In this document: piece after piece, positions 45,422 to 59,759 of the stretch | Layout: each line of letters opens with the position of its first letter | Position numbering within the stretch: position 1 is the first letter of the stretch | NCBI GenBank assembly: GCA_015039315.1 | Contig: WIDE01000034.1 | Span: 183,250 to 247,249, forward strand | Origin: Clavulina sp. PMI_390 | Lineage: Eukaryota > Basidiomycota > Agaricomycetes > Cantharellales > Hydnaceae | Reading direction: 5' to 3' | Length of the DNA stretch: 64,000 bases | Translations under genes and position numbers: made by a program | Notes under the pieces: model-generated | What the model saw: only the letters and a program-made list of their open reading frames with translations | What the model was told of the DNA's origin: nothing | Database searches by the model: none

Positions 45422-46803
45422 TCACTTCGGCCCATACTTGGTGATTGCCTCCTCGCACCAGTTCCACATTGCATCCTGGACAGCAACGTTATAGTGATCG
45501 GAGCGACATTCACCGACTCGAGCCCAAGGAACGAGAAACTTTACAAACGACATTTAGCCAGTGTCGTGCATTGTGAAATCCTAAGAAGCTCACTTTGCCA
45601 TTGAATTCTAGCGCATCTGTGGATGTTCCAGCGTAGAGAGGTGTAAGAGCACCGTATTCCACGCCGTACGACATCTTTTTCTGCAATGAAGGAGGCGGTA
45701 TTTTACTAGATCAGCATGGGATCACTCAAGAATGATTTTTGGGAGGACAGTGGCTTACTACCAACCAAGGCATCTTATTATTCCCCTCGTTCCACAATGG
45801 GGTTGTAATAATACCTTCATACAAAAACGTCAGTTTTCATTTCGTTTGGTCAATCTCTACGATACATACCTGGATGAAGTGATATGCACACGATTCCCTG
45901 GTCAGCAAACCTTCGCGAGAGAGCCATTGCGTGGAGTGCTTGACCCTAGGTTCCAGTATGTAATGAACGTCAGCTCAACTATTTGTCGCCTTCAAATTAA
46001 CTGGTAAGGACGATCGATTGAAGGCTTACGCACCGACTTGGACTGGCAGAACAGTGTCTGCGCGTCAAATTTATTCCGAGTAGGCCCATCGATTAGCGAG
46101 TCGATCACTACCGGCCCGCCGACCTTCGCGCTTGGTGCAATCATGACTCCGCCACCACTGACCTCGATTACGCGAACCTTCCCCTCGGGTGCGGTTTTTG
46201 CTGAGGCAAGAAGGGTGGGCATGAGGAGCTTAGTGAGGTAGAAATGCCCCAACACATTGGTGGCGAACTGGATATCAAGCCCATCCTTGGTGAGTTCGGA
46301 GTGCGGGCGATTCATGACACCACCATTGTTATAAAGGACGTCAAGGCGGGACTCTTTGCTGTTGAGTTGGATAAATGAGGTGCCAATAATGAGAGAGAGA
46401 TTGAGAGCGAAGTAGGCAAACCTGAGGAAATCATCAACACCAGCCTTCACAGAAGCCAAGTCTGACAGGTCCATGCCAATAGCTTGAACGATAGCTTCAG
46501 ACTTTCCAGTAGCTGTTTTCAGCTCCTCGATCGCCTCCTGAGATTTCTTCATGCTCCGACCAGCGATATAGACTTTTGCATTCTTCGTGATCAACACCCG
46601 AGCCAACTCCTTGCCTATACAACAGGCGAGTAATTTAGCAGCGACCAAACGCGAGTAGAATAGATAAACCACCCACCAATTCCACTACTGCCGCCCGTGA
46701 TGAAGACAACCTTGCCCGTCATATCAGGGACATCATCAGCCGAGTACTTGGGCGCTGGGGGGAAGTTCCAGCTCCACATCTTTCTTATGACTTCTAGCGA
46801 CAT
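45422..46803 (-). CDS. Short-chain dehydrogenase/reductase with Tyr-to-Phe active-site change
   Basis: Exons 46803-46677, 46614-46422, 46358-46034, 45945-45870, 45814-45759, 45680-45594 and 45538-45422 give 326 residues. The cofactor motif [12 protein letters not shown] is intact, followed by AGRSMKKS (NADP-type basic residues). LYNNGGVM replaces the usual NNAG. The catalytic segment reads [13 protein letters not shown]: where the family has Tyr-x-x-x-Lys this has Phe-x-x-x-Lys (codon TTC, Lys kept). The rest is a normal fungal [50 protein letters not shown] and a C-terminal NWCEEA. The substrate is unknown. With the Tyr hydroxyl lost, the classical proton relay should fail, so it may be inactive, act by another mechanism, or bind only. 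It converges with the TPR gene 290 bp away. Confidence 0.82.
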
Positions 46804-47440
46804 GTTGCTCTCTAAGGGTTGAGAACATTATCGACGTCGAGTGAGAATCCATTTCGATAGGAGATGGCTTACGTTTGGAGTAGGTGAGGAGTCAATAGCA
46901 AAATGACGGCGTGGCGTGTGGAGGAGCAACCGAAATACGGGGCTAGGGACCTGACTCGGGCCTAGCGGTAGGTAAGATGTCCAGTGCCAGACAGTGTGGA
47001 ATACATATTTATAAGCCGCATACAGTCATCCTTGCCGAAAAAGTGGCCTCCGCCTGAGGATCGGCTTCGGCAGGAATAATCACGTGCTCGATCGACATTG
47101 ACATTGAGAGCCCTCAAGGTTTTTGAATGGCAAGTCGCGTGAGGTCTCTGATTACGCGGTATTATGGGACGCCATGGGCCTGATAACATGGTGATTGTAT
47201 GCTTAGCGACGAGGAAGAATCGTAGCGCAGGTCAACGAAGGCATGAGAAGAAGAGTACATGAAAACAACATGACAGTAAGAAAATGATTATACAAGAAAA
47301 GAGTCAATGCTTGCGGAGTGAGTGGTATAAGATTGTACGAAGTCCGGATTTCTTCCACGCGTTTTTTCACAATGTAGCCCCAAATGATGGAAGCGCATAC
47401 TATGATACGATGGTGAGGATTGGGATTGGGATCCTTATCT
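46804..47440. other. Intergenic, promoter of the SDR gene and 3' flank of the E2 gene
   Basis: About 640 bp. No gene is seen. Confidence 0.4.
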
Positions 47441-48913
<1,473 letters not shown>

Positions 48914-49410
48914 CTGTGGCCAGGCATGCATTGCTTTAGAACAAGGTTCCACATATCCTAGACATCGCCGAGACACACCGGTGAAGGTTGTGGCGCACTA
49001 CCAACTAGTCGGTGCACATAGTGTGCCATCGTCGCAGTCGAGAAAGAGAGGAGGGCAAAAGTCAAGCCAGACCTGGTGGATGTGCGAGGACGGTCACGTG
49101 AGCAATGGAATAGGGTGGACAGCCTGGCGCCGACAAAGCACTTTTTGACGACCTGCTCGCTGGCAAAGTCAGCCTTGCATCTAACGGACCAAGTCAAGCC
49201 AGCGCACGACGGCAAAAGAGTATGAAATGATGTTAAATTATGCAGGGGTGTCATGTATGCAATGCTAATCCAGAACACAGGTCCATAGATATATTAGTGG
49301 CCATCCCAGAGAATGGTAGTACATATCCCAGAGTTCCACACAAAGCTAATGTTCATCTATGTTATCGAGTGTGCCAGACCAAAAGTGAAATGCGGGGACG
49401 AAGAAAAAGT
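48914..49410. other. Intergenic between the E2 and cytochrome c genes
   Basis: About 500 bp. No gene is seen. Confidence 0.4.
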
Positions 49411-50212
49411 TTACTTCGTCTGTGGTGGGTAAAGAGTGAAAGTGCAGTGTGTGGGTCAGAGAACAGCGAGACGACGAGCAGAGGGGGGCAAATGGGGTAC
49501 GTACCGACTCCTTGAGCCAGGTGATGAGGTCGTTGCGGTCCTTCTCCTTCTTGAGACCAGCGAACGCCATCTTGGTACCAGGGATGTACTGTAATGAAAA
49601 GGTATGACGTGAGTGTGAGGCTCGTGCACTGACGAGGGAATTCGTATTCACCTTCTTGGGGTCAGCTAAAATATCGCAAGAGAAAGAAAAAAAGAACAAC
49701 GTAAGCAATCCACTTGTCGCCGAAGACGTGTTACTTTTGCATACCCAAGTACTCGAAGAGAGTCTCCTCCTCCCTACATGACACACATGCGTGAGAAATG
49801 TTGTTCAACACAGAGAAGACAGCATGAAACTCACCAGGTAACGCCCTTGTTAACGTTGGCGGCAGTGTAGGCAAAGCCCTCTACTTGCCCAGTCTACGAG
49901 TTCATGAAGCACAACGGGAACAGTTCGCGTTAGTTTGCCGGGCTTGTGATTTTCCACCCACGTCACAGTGAGTTGGGCGGTGAACACATACCTTGCGACC
50001 AAAGAGACCGTGCAGGTTAGGACCGACGCTGTTGCCAGCCTTGGGGTCGACAGAGTGGCACTGGGCGCAACGGGTCTTGAACAGACCAGCACCCTTGCCA
50101 GCGTCACCTAAATTTATTATTTCATTGAGGAATTTTGCGTCAGTTTTTGCAGCAAGCAATAAATGCACGGAACAAGCGTCGAGAAAGTTTACTGACCAGC
50201 CTTGTATGGCAT
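49411..50212 (-). CDS. CYC1: Cytochrome c
   Basis: Seven exons, 50212-50197, 50107-49992, 49893-49835, 49774-49746, 49665-49652, 49588-49505 and 49419-49411 (9 nt), join to exactly 108 residues, the usual size. The heme-binding CAQCH is in [24 protein letters not shown] and the axial-Met stretch [14 protein letters not shown] are standard. It carries electrons from complex III to IV in the mitochondrial intermembrane space. The product ends KESTK. Codons are strongly biased, as expected for an abundant protein. The small terminal exons (16 and 9 nt) make it easy to mis-predict. Confidence 0.95.
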
Positions 50213-50323
50213 AGTTGTCTAAGGAGAAACTTGAGGGAAAAGGGGAGGGAGAACGAAGAGGAGTGGATAGCAAAAGGCTGCTAAGTGGTGAAAAGAGAAG
50301 GCGTTCGGGGCCGGAAAGTCTCG

Positions 50324-50365
50324 GTTATATAATCCGGGCGCTTGTGGCGAAAATCCAACCAATCA
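50324..50365 (-). promoter_or_regulatory. Cytochrome c promoter: TATA and CCAAT-type boxes
   Basis: Read on the minus strand, TTATATA (50326-50332) lies about 115 bp before the ATG. A CCAAT box, in plus orientation at 50359-50363, is about 150 bp upstream. CCAAT boxes bind the HAP complex that controls respiratory genes in fungi; use here is inference. Confidence 0.5.
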
Positions 50366-52963
50366 CAGCGCGCCAGTCTCATGCCTCTCGTCCCAGGCCA
50401 GTTTGGAGAGCAAAATGGATGCTCGTCCTCTGATGAGGGGAAATTATGGGAGTCTGAACATTGCTGTCACCACTCTCAGTGCCTTATACGGTTGAATCAA
50501 CTGACGGGTGGTCGCTACAAGTTCAGAGCTGCACACCTGTATTGAGCATCGTTTCCTGAAACTTTACGAGCAAGAACAGGCTTTGAGAAGCTGCTGGGAG
50601 GATGAAACTGAGTCTCCCGCCCATCGAGACGCCCGAATCGAAGCAGATTTGGAATACCATCGCAGCAGCGGATGAGCTACTCGCGAAGTCCCCGCTCGCA
50701 GATCGCGGATGTTGCTCTTGATAGCCAGCGGAACAAGAATCCCACTGGGACCTGCCTGACCTTGCTCAAAACCAATTCTCGACTAATTTCGTATCCGATG
50801 GTATTCAATCTCGCAGGATTCCTGGATGTCCCAAGATGGGAGATGCACTCGGGGGTTGCGAGGTGGTCGAGTTATTCTAGAGCCTTGTAATCCTGAGCAA
50901 GACGCATATGGGTGCGTCTATCCGTTATATTTGACGTAAAACTGATCAATATGTTCTCTTATCAGAGGTTGCAATACATTAGGGAACGCGGGATGGACAA
51001 TGCGAAGTCCTTATCCCAACTAAAGGGCGAACGTGCAGAGCAATGTTACAATGACTCGGGCTTCCAAATGCCGTTCGATCAAGCTTCTTTCCTCTTTCGC
51101 TATCGAACCGACGCTTATTTTTCTAGGCACGCAAAAAAGAGTGGCCAATAATCTCCGCTGCCTGTATTGAGGCGAGCACGAGCGGCCCCCCAACAATGTC
51201 GCAATTACCCCACATGCTGCCCATCTTAACTCCACGATCTATGATCGATGAGGTGTACTGGGTTACAGCATCGACTGTTTAATCACAATGCTCCCGCTGG
51301 ATCTGGTCTCAAGACGCAACCGCTATCACATCTCCGATGATCTTATGCATCGCTGCAAAAACGATTGTTTAAACCTTATCATTCATAAAATGACATGTAA
51401 CGATGAACTGCGGACCGGCTCTATTCAGAAAAATTCTGGGGTTAGGAGACGACTACAAAGGCTTCAATGATGCGTCTACTTCGGATCACGCTTGCCCGAT
51501 GCAACAAATGTACTCAGAGCCACGGCAAGAACCAGCTCATATTCATGGAGTTCGCAACTCATGACGCGCGCCTGTCAATATAGCTTAATTTCCTGATGTA
51601 TACAATTCGTGCGTGCGCATGAACTACGAACTTTGGCAATACAGGGTGTGCGCGCACTTGCTTCTTTTTTTCCCAGTGCTCGGCGCCTCGCAAGTCACGT
51701 TGTCAATGGCGCTCATTCATTTCAGTTCAGCAGACTCAATCTATCATTCTGGTTTCCATTGGCTCCTCGTATTGTCTGCCTTCTTGATTGAGCACTTCCC
51801 GATGCACTTCATGTAATCCCTTTTTTCCCGAGGTCGGCCGCCCCTTGACATGAAGAAGAAGAACAGAAGTATGCGTGTGCGTGTGTGCAGCACAGTGTAT
51901 GGTATAAGACGCGCTTGTGGGTTATATGAATTCCTCGCCTCCCATCAGAAGAGCAACGTTGTTCATTCATGATTCATGCGAGCACATTTTCCTCTTCCGG
52001 AAACATGTCTGATAATCATCCTTCACTTTTTCCCGTCATGAACATTCCCTCGCTCGATGTGAGCCATTTTTTCACGAATTCCCACACCTTAGTCCTGGTA
52101 CCACAGAGGTTCTCGATCGATCGTTTCACAAAGGGGTGGACAGGGGATAGGATGACTCAACGCCAGGGGTATTATTATTGGAAAGTGGCAGCGAATAAGC
52201 ATCAATATGCGCAAGACCCAAGTCAAATCGTCGGGACGCACCCAATCCAGAAGATCAACTGGGTGAAGCGTAGATTAGGAAAAAGGCGGGAATGTACATA
52301 ATACAGTATCATAAGGGATGCGAAGGTGAGCCGCGGTAATGTATCTGGTGCTACAAAAACGAAAGGGAAGGGGGCATGATGAAGGTGAGATAAACCAAGA
52401 AATAGCAATGGTAGGAACAACCGGGGGGCTCACGGGCGGCCAGTGAGTTAAGAACGGCAGGAAGACGCTGGTGACCCAAAGCGATGGAATGAATAACGTG
52501 AAGATCAATAAATCGGACGGTCATTAGTAGAAGGAACAAGAATGATTAGGCAATATAGGGGAGCGAAGGGGAGCAACTGTGGGGAAGAGGCAGCAAGAAA
52601 GGAAGAGCCAAAAACGGCAAGGCAACAAGAAGTCAAAACAAAAAAGGGGGGACGCGTGAAACAAAAAAAATGATAATGTATCGTGAAGCAATATCGCGCG
52701 CGCGCGGGCAGCATACCAGGATACTAACTAGAGTGACAGGGCAAAAGCAACGAAAATTATGGGGGTAATTTCCAGGGAAGAGCTCGTGCATTACGCGCAA
52801 AAAGATGAGTGGGGCTGTTGGCCGGGTAGGTCTTGCCGAAATAGCGGCCGTTGTGCCAGCCTAGTGAGTGGCCAGCACGGAGTTAACCAGTATGAGATGG
52901 CGGGGGCGGTGGTGGCGGATCCCTAATAAACCCATGAATGAAATCGAGGCCATCGATCGTGGT
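50366..52963. other. Intergenic, 2.6 kb without a supported gene
   Basis: Short open frames only, none with splice partners or recognisable products. A (CG)6 run (52695-52706) is the one simple repeat of note. The plus strand of 52.3-52.8 kb is purine-rich, so the minus strand is pyrimidine-rich. Confidence 0.45.
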
Positions 52964-55472
52964 TTAACAACCAGGCGTCAGTAGACTTGGCGAGGGGGTA
53001 CAAGGAGACAAAGCAGTAGCGACTACCAACCCTGGATATGGCAAGGAGATCGGCGTGGTGACGGGAGCCAATCGTGTCGATGGCGACGGGCCCGTTGGAA
53101 GGTGACTCCTTCCGCCGCGTGGTGCGCCCTGAGTCGCGTTTCCAGATCGACCAACATTCGATGACGACGAGGAGGGTACACCCTCGTGGCTATCGGGACC
53201 TCTGGCACGTTGTTGAGAAGCCTGGGCCTCCTCGACCGCCTGGGCTTCCCGAGTCTCTTTTGCCCAATCTAAAGAGCGCCAGGAGTAGGAAAGGTATGAA
53301 AATCAGGATATATTTGGGCTTGGTCGATCCCGAAGGAAGCAATGGAGCACTCACGTAGCCCACACGCGTTACAAAGCGTGCGAGGACCATTCGGGCCTCT
53401 CCTGGAGAATCAATTCACATCAGAAACTGCGACAACAGCAACGAAGGCAGGGGCGTAGGGATATCAATGCATTACCTCCACTCAGGAGTTTCCCGGGTCT
53501 TACAAATGGCGCATTCGCCTGGCATCGATGTTGAGGGATTCCTTGTCTGAGCACGAGAGATGTATAATACGGAGATTGAGTGGAGATTCTACATGGTGGT
53601 GGTCGAAAGGAATCAGAGCGTAGAGGAACTAACCCGAGGTCCTCTCTTCTTCGCCTTGGGAGGCGGAGGCGGTGGATCCATAGGTGTTCCAGTCGACGCA
53701 TGACGCTTCCTCTTTATCAGCTCGAGGTCTTCGCGTGCTTTCGCGGACATTGTACTAGGATCATATGGCTACAATGCAAATGAGAATCACACAGGTAGGA
53801 TAAGGGATCGACCATAAGAATGCGCCAGTATGTTCGACGCTAAAGGGTGAATCTTACTCACCAATAATTCAGGTGAGTTAGTGAGAGGTTCCGATATCGA
53901 TCTCAGGTTCTGTCGGTTCTCGAAGACGAGCTTTAGTGGCCGGATAGGCGAGGTCGACTGAGTGCTATCCCACGATCGCTTGGTCCCAATCGAAGACCCG
54001 GCGGGTTGTGCGGCTTCAGCTTCTTCACTCAGTCGGGCGACACGGAGATTGTCCAGTAGTTGCGCCACTGAAGTCGCGCGCTGCACCATTTGTTGAACCT
54101 CATCGATGGAGGGTTGCTCATCAGTAGTATCACCTTGAGCCTGCTTGTCGGCTAGAGCATCTCAAGTACGCGTGAGTATGTGGTGATCATTGAGAGCAAT
54201 GATAGATAAAGCACAAAAGCCCAAGCTTACCGTAAACCTTGGCGAAATGAGTTAACACTGTACAGTGGCTTATGATCTGTAAATCATGACTGGGTCAAAC
54301 AACTGTCAAGTTACAACGAAAAGAATTGGATGAACCTCGGCAATGGACGCGCTCAACTCTGCCGCGGGGCGCGAATCTAGATGTGAGGACGGAGATGATC
54401 GCAGCCGGCCAGCTTGGACGGTATCGAGGGCTGGAGGTATGGGAGACATTGAGGCTCCTTCGCTTAGCCCCCAACGGTCGCGGTCTGGTAAACCACCGGC
54501 TCGGGTGCCTGGAAGGCTGGGTTGGCGGGAGGGTCCGGGCTCGGAAAACGGCACGTAGTGAAGAGATCTTTCAGGCCAAGGTCGAGAATGGATTGACGCG
54601 GGGTCAGAGGCCGGCTGAGGAGGCATGATGTGCCCATATTGGTCAAATCCACTTGACCCAACCCCAGCTGAAGGCTCAGGACGTGCGGGGTATGGAGGGT
54701 ATGATGGGGCGATCGGGCCAGATGAGTATGGAGGCATCGCGTACCCTGCGCGGGGATGGGGAGGGCCTGGAGAGGAGGAAACAGGAGGAAGAGGTGGTGG
54801 CATCGAGGTGGTGGGGGATGGCCACTGGGAAGAGGACGACCTCGTGGTTCCACTTCTATATTCTTGTCCAGGATCGGTGGTAGTGGAGCTTCGCGCTGGC
54901 CGGGGGCTAGGGGCATGAGAGCTCTCAGGATAATGTAGCTGTGGATATGGCTGACTTGGCGGATACCCGGGAGGAGTTCGACGAGGAGTTCGGAATTCAG
55001 ATAGACTACCCATCTCAGCCGTTTCAGTGGAATAGCCCAAGGCAGAGAAGGTGCGGAATTGCGAAGAATGTTCGAGGGTAGGCTCGTGAGCGAGGGATGG
55101 TGGAAATGTTGGATCTGGATGATATGAACGGCCGAGGGGGGGCTGTACCTCACGTGGTAGCCCAGGTAAAGTATTGCCGGGAGGTGCAGCCATGTTAACA
55201 TCCTCAGAGGAACCGAGGGGTCTCCATTGTAAACTAGAATCACGTCGATGTTGAGACGATAATGACGACGACGAATAAATATCTGGTGTAGGGGCCTGGG
55301 GCACTACAGAGCTGGCTGTCGCCGCCCCCGCAGCGTCTACCGCCTCAAGCTCTGTTGAGCGCGATAGCTGGAAGTTAAGGCTGCTGATGGGAGGCAACGT
55401 CAAGGATGGGAGACCTTGGTTGGCGTTTCGTTGAGGGCCATCATCATGGTAGCCTCCATTAGGAGCAGACAT
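52964..55472 (-). CDS. GATA-type zinc-finger transcription factor
   Basis: Exons 55472-54336, 54276-54231, 54151-53862, 53768-53634, 53546-53476, 53401-53355 and 53268-52964 sum to 676 codons plus stop. The N-terminal ~380 residues are Pro/Ser-rich and disordered. A helical segment (IISHCTVLTHFAKVYADKQ, RATSVAQLLDNLRVARLSEE) follows. A basic stretch (LIKRKRHAS, KAKKRGPR) leads into one zinc finger with C-x2-C-x18-C-x2-C spacing: GECAICKTRETPEWRRGPN, then RTLCNACGLHWAKE. The finger is split by two introns. It is expected to bind GATA sites in the nucleus. The x18 spacing is the type found in several fungal GATA factors; no PAS domain is seen, so it is not a WC-2 orthologue on this evidence. 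The last 20 codons may instead be removed by an intron starting at gttggt (near 53026). Confidence 0.88.
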
Positions 55473-58097
55473 CTACCGACTGAGAGCACAAAACGCGAAA
55501 CGCGACAGCAAGTGGACGGACGTCAGAGGTTGGGTGAGTAAACAAAGCTGAATGACCTGTGTTACATCAGAAAGTGACATACCCCCCTGCGACGCGCCCT
55601 GGCTTTCAACAGACTCGCTCGCCCTCACTTGCAACGGCGACCCACTAGATGGAAGTAGATGGAGGACACGAGACAGAAGCCCCGCGCTCCTCGATGAGTG
55701 TTCGCTGTGAACCTCTTGAGACGAGTAACCTCTATTTGATCAGCCAGTCAAATGAGGCAGGTGGACTGAGGAGAACTGAAAGAGATCGCCCCCCTCCAGT
55801 CATGTCACGTCACGGTTCGCAAAGCGTGGTTGGCTATGATCAATGAACGTGAATGATGGTGAATAAACAACTTATGCACATTCATGAAGCGTAGGTATAT
55901 CTTGGCGAGTTTTCATTATAGTCTATATCCTCAGCCCCCAGTTGCTGTGACCCCTCGAGGTCGTTCCTCGTGCTCGTGCCGTCAGTGCTTCCCCCTGTCG
56001 GGTTAGTTGGCCGGCATGCTGGTCCCATCAAATACGAATAGGTTGTTGTGTTGGACCGGTGTGCTGCTCCACAATTCCCGCACTCGCCGCGGAGCAGATC
56101 TTGTCGGCAGATTGAATGGGAGAAGGAATGACAGTCGATCATGAAATGCCATTTTCGAGCTTCTTTCGGGGCTTCTTCTTCCCATGCGAACCTTGTTTTG
56201 GCCATGAAACGCTGGGTTCATGTTTCGCGGTACTTTTCGTGCCGTTTGCACGGCTCGTTCACATGAGTTGATGTTCTGCCTCGTGGCAATTTTCGTGCCT
56301 CATATGTCGTAAGGAGCCGTAAATTTGCCCCGATTTCGGCATTTTTTTGGGACACGAACTGCGACGAAACACCAACTGTATTATCGACTGAATTCTAATT
56401 CACCGAAGATATCGTAGTTGGGGCCAATCAGGCACACGGCGTAACCCAAAACGCGGGATACGAACAAGGACTGTAAAGGGCCAATTCAGAGGCGTTGTCT
56501 GGATAAGGCATTCGCGTTTTCTGGGCACCTGCGGACTTAAGACGGCCTCGAGTCAAGCTTGCTGCACAACCTCACAGACAAAAAGAAAGAAACCCAACGA
56601 TGGAGATATGTGGCGTGTATCTTACAATATACCTGTCGGGCCGACGCGTCCAGATCGCGCACGACCCCATCTGGATCGCCGAATCTGGATCGGGAAGCCG
56701 TCGATGTCATTGTCAATGACAATGCCGGCATCCTGACTTCCATACACGCCGCCACCGTCGAGGCGAATCTGACAATCATCGAAGGTAACTTAAAGCTCTG
56801 CTCGGACATGTGGTTGAAGCTTGCTCGAACAGCAACCAGCCAGGGTTTCCTCAGCCCACCCACAACAGTCCTACCCACGTCGCACCGTCCCTTTCACAAA
56901 TTCCACAAAAATCCTGAAAATCAACTCAGCGGCTTTCTTCGGGAGCGAGGGAATTTTACTTTACCCAGCGCATGACCCAGCGATGGGCGCCAATTCTATG
57001 TTGGCAATCGCTACTTCCACGAACGAAGAACGTGGGGACGAGGACCCTTGCAAAGCTCGGCCCCGGCTCGAGCGGTCATTCAGTTACCCAATTTCCTCAC
57101 CGATCCACATTGTTGGGATGATAACAGTGTCGTGAGGCTTCCGATGGACAAAAAGAACGGCAACGGAGGATGTGGGGAGGCTCCTGATCACCGCCATCAA
57201 TATAACGCAAAGATTATATCAACAGCCGACGACTTCTGATGACAGCTGGAAACTTAGGGGTGACATCAGTGTAAAAAAAAGCTATTAAATTTATCATCTA
57301 CTATAGGACAAGTGGAGCACTCATGCCGAGATGGATGGATGGCAGGCATGTCAACAAGTGGGGCCAAGACCGAAGCGGAACAGATTTGGCTTCGACGTGC
57401 CGGATCGTGTAGATTCTCGGCGGATTTGCACGAAGCCAGTTGTCGGGAATGATTCATAGATGATAGATTTCAGATCAGCATCAAGAGAAGGATGCCTTCG
57501 TCAATAAGTGTCTGTAACGCCACTTTATCAACGTCACGCTCATGGCAGTGACCAGGTGGCCAGCTAGCTTCACAGGTGGAGTGGATACATAATCCGGTCC
57601 GCAATTCAAGAATTAGGAGACGAGAGACCAGTTTGTCAGAGTTTCACGTTGCGCTCGGCATACTCCTTGCCGGCAATGAGAAAGGGATCTTGTCGTTTTG
57701 GTCGCCTTCCGAAGTGTCAAGGAAGCGAGAAGGTTAGTGGTGGGTCATATCGAAACCGTCAGGGGACGAAACAGATTTCATGATGGGGACGAGCAAATGT
57801 ACGGCGTGGACCGCTGCCGGAATTATGTAAAGTGATCTGCGCTTTAGCCCAAAATAACGTTTCGCATACGCCCCTATTACGACAACTTGTTGGACCTCGC
57901 AACGAACTATGCAAGGATGTCGCCACTGTGTTATTGGAGAAACCCAAGTATGGACTCCGTCAGGCGTGCTGATGTTACAAGGTATCACAAAGTAACAATT
58001 ACCCCAGGCCAAACAAATGGATAATGCACTTTCAGCTGTTTCGCCAATCAGTCTGAACGGGTGAAGAATATGGCAGCTCACCATTTATCGATCAGCA
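55473..58097. other. Intergenic, 2.6 kb without a supported gene
   Basis: Two overlapping frames at 56.54-56.98 kb (113 codons minus, 138 codons plus) are open on both strands. They have no homologous motif and no splice signals that extend them. Otherwise nothing is recognised. Confidence 0.4.
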
Positions 58098-59635
58098 TCA
58101 TTGGCCTGTCTGAGCTCGAGTCCGGCTCAGAAACCAGTCACGTTCCACAAAACCGACTCTATCCTCTCCACCATGCACTTCATGCAATTCCTCAGCAGTC
58201 GTCAATTTCCTCACCTCAATACCTCTTTGTGGCGTCATTTTGAGCCGCCAGACATCAGAAGGATTTGCTTGAGAGCGAGACATCTCCTGGCCCAAGAACG
58301 AGAGAAACCGCTCAGCAAACTCTAATGCATAGCCAGCATCCCATATTTCTGCCATATCGCCTCGTTTTGCACGATTTTCTCGTGCCATGCGAGGGATATC
58401 AAGTGTTTGGAAAGACTGAATTGTTTTCAACTCGCCCGTGCGGCCGCGAAAGCCCACAAGTACCTCCTGCGATGCAGGGATGACTCAATCTGGCACAAGG
58501 TATTGGATCCGAACAATGGAGGACTTACTGGAATACCAAGGAGGTAAGATTGAGCCCAGAACCGGAGCAGTTTTCTACAGAACGGCACCAATTACGGGGT
58601 TTCGGGATGGAGTGAGATCAAAAAGGAACTCACTCCTCAAAGCGGTGCTCCTCAATTGGGGTCTTGAGATTCACAGATGTTTTCAATTCCATCAGACAAT
58701 CCGTCTCCCCATTGTACTGTTCTAAGTGGGCATATACAGAAAGGCAAGAGGGTTGAATGCGCGCGGGGGCCCAGGAGGCTCATGAGACGTTGCGCGGAGG
58801 ATTTACCTCGACAGCAATCAACTTCCCCACCCATAATCAATCGCACAGATCCTGTTTCCGTGCAAGTCCGAGTACGGAGATGACTCACATGAGATTGGTA
58901 TGGAGATAGGATGGTGGGATGCTCCTACCGAGTTTCGTTTTCACAACGTGGCAATGCTGCACGTTAGTATTTACGTCACCACCCCAGCCTGGAGAACTGG
59001 TCCCGTTAAGTCCATCGGCATCGGACCTGGTGCACCATGACTCGAAGGCGTAACCTCGATACGTGTTCTCGCGATCAATCATCGAAGGTTTGTTCCTGCA
59101 ACATGGATATGAAGGCGAAGAGCTCCGAGATTTCGAGCCCTGGGTGATTTACTTTGCTCGTAATTTAGCCTCAGTGATGTGTTCTTCCAAGCACAGTAAA
59201 GGGCCTATCAGCATCGCATTCAACTCCCATCCCTCGCGCGTTTCCGTTGGAGCAGTGAGAATTCTGATAGAGTGGTGGTATTTGTTAGCATGAGGGGGGA
59301 GAGTGGTTCACGCAGGGCTCATCGACGGACTTGGTCATAATACCTCTCCAAGTGACGACGCTGGGTCGATTAGAGGCGTGAACAGCTTGAGGGGAGCCAC
59401 CGAGACACTTAAGCAGAGAGTCCAGTCTTGGCTTGGTTTCCACTTTGTGGACCCAGTGGTCGAATCGATAGTTGAGATCAGCTTCAGGCGGTGGAGACTG
59501 GAAATACCGGAGGGCCTCATTAGAACCAATGTGAAGTTCATGCAAGCTGTCATAGGAGAAAGTAATAAGAGTACGGGGTTTCTGGAACAGAGGTGGGGGC
59601 CTGATGGATCGAGGTGGAAATAGAAATGAGGCCAT
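58098..59635 (-). CDS. RAI1: RAI1/DXO-family RNA decapping and deNADding nuclease
   Basis: Exons 59635-59331, 59263-59153, 59095-58929, 58851-58807, 58721-58634, 58574-58529 and 58466-58098 sum to 376 codons plus stop. Family blocks in order: FQKPRTLITFSYDSLHELHI, VVTWRGIMTK, ILTAPTETREGWELN, YRGYAFESWCT (G-x-x-x-E motif), LIMGGEVDC (E-x-D motif), LMELKTSVNL (E-x-K motif), RFWAQSYLLGIPEVLVGFRG and TLDIPRMAR. The metal-binding acidic residues and Lys of all three motifs are present, so it should be active. Rai1 removes unmethylated, incomplete or NAD caps and partners the exonuclease Rat1 in the nucleus. The open frame extends upstream of 59635, but that part lies antisense to the divergent LRR gene, so the ATG at 59635 was chosen. 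Confidence 0.9.
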
Positions 59636-59759
59636 CTTGGTCCCTGCACCTAACGCACAAGTCCGAACACCGATGTTTGGCTTAGCGTCCAATGTTTGGA
59701 CTCCTATCACCGACAGCATTCTGTCTCCGATTTTCGTCAAATAATTTTGGCGGGTCCTG
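59636..59759. promoter_or_regulatory. 124-bp divergent promoter RAI1 / LRR gene
   Basis: Only 124 bp separate the two start codons, so both 5' UTRs and the core promoters must share this stretch. It contains TCCAATG (about 59687-59693). No TATA box is seen. Confidence 0.5.

Noticed and set aside
52695..52706. (CG)6 tract as a possible regulatory or Z-DNA element
   Set aside because: Too short and isolated to support a functional claim.
56537..56975. Overlapping open frames on both strands (113 and 138 codons)
   Set aside because: Neither shows a family motif, codon bias or splice partners; one is probably the shadow of the other or both are chance.
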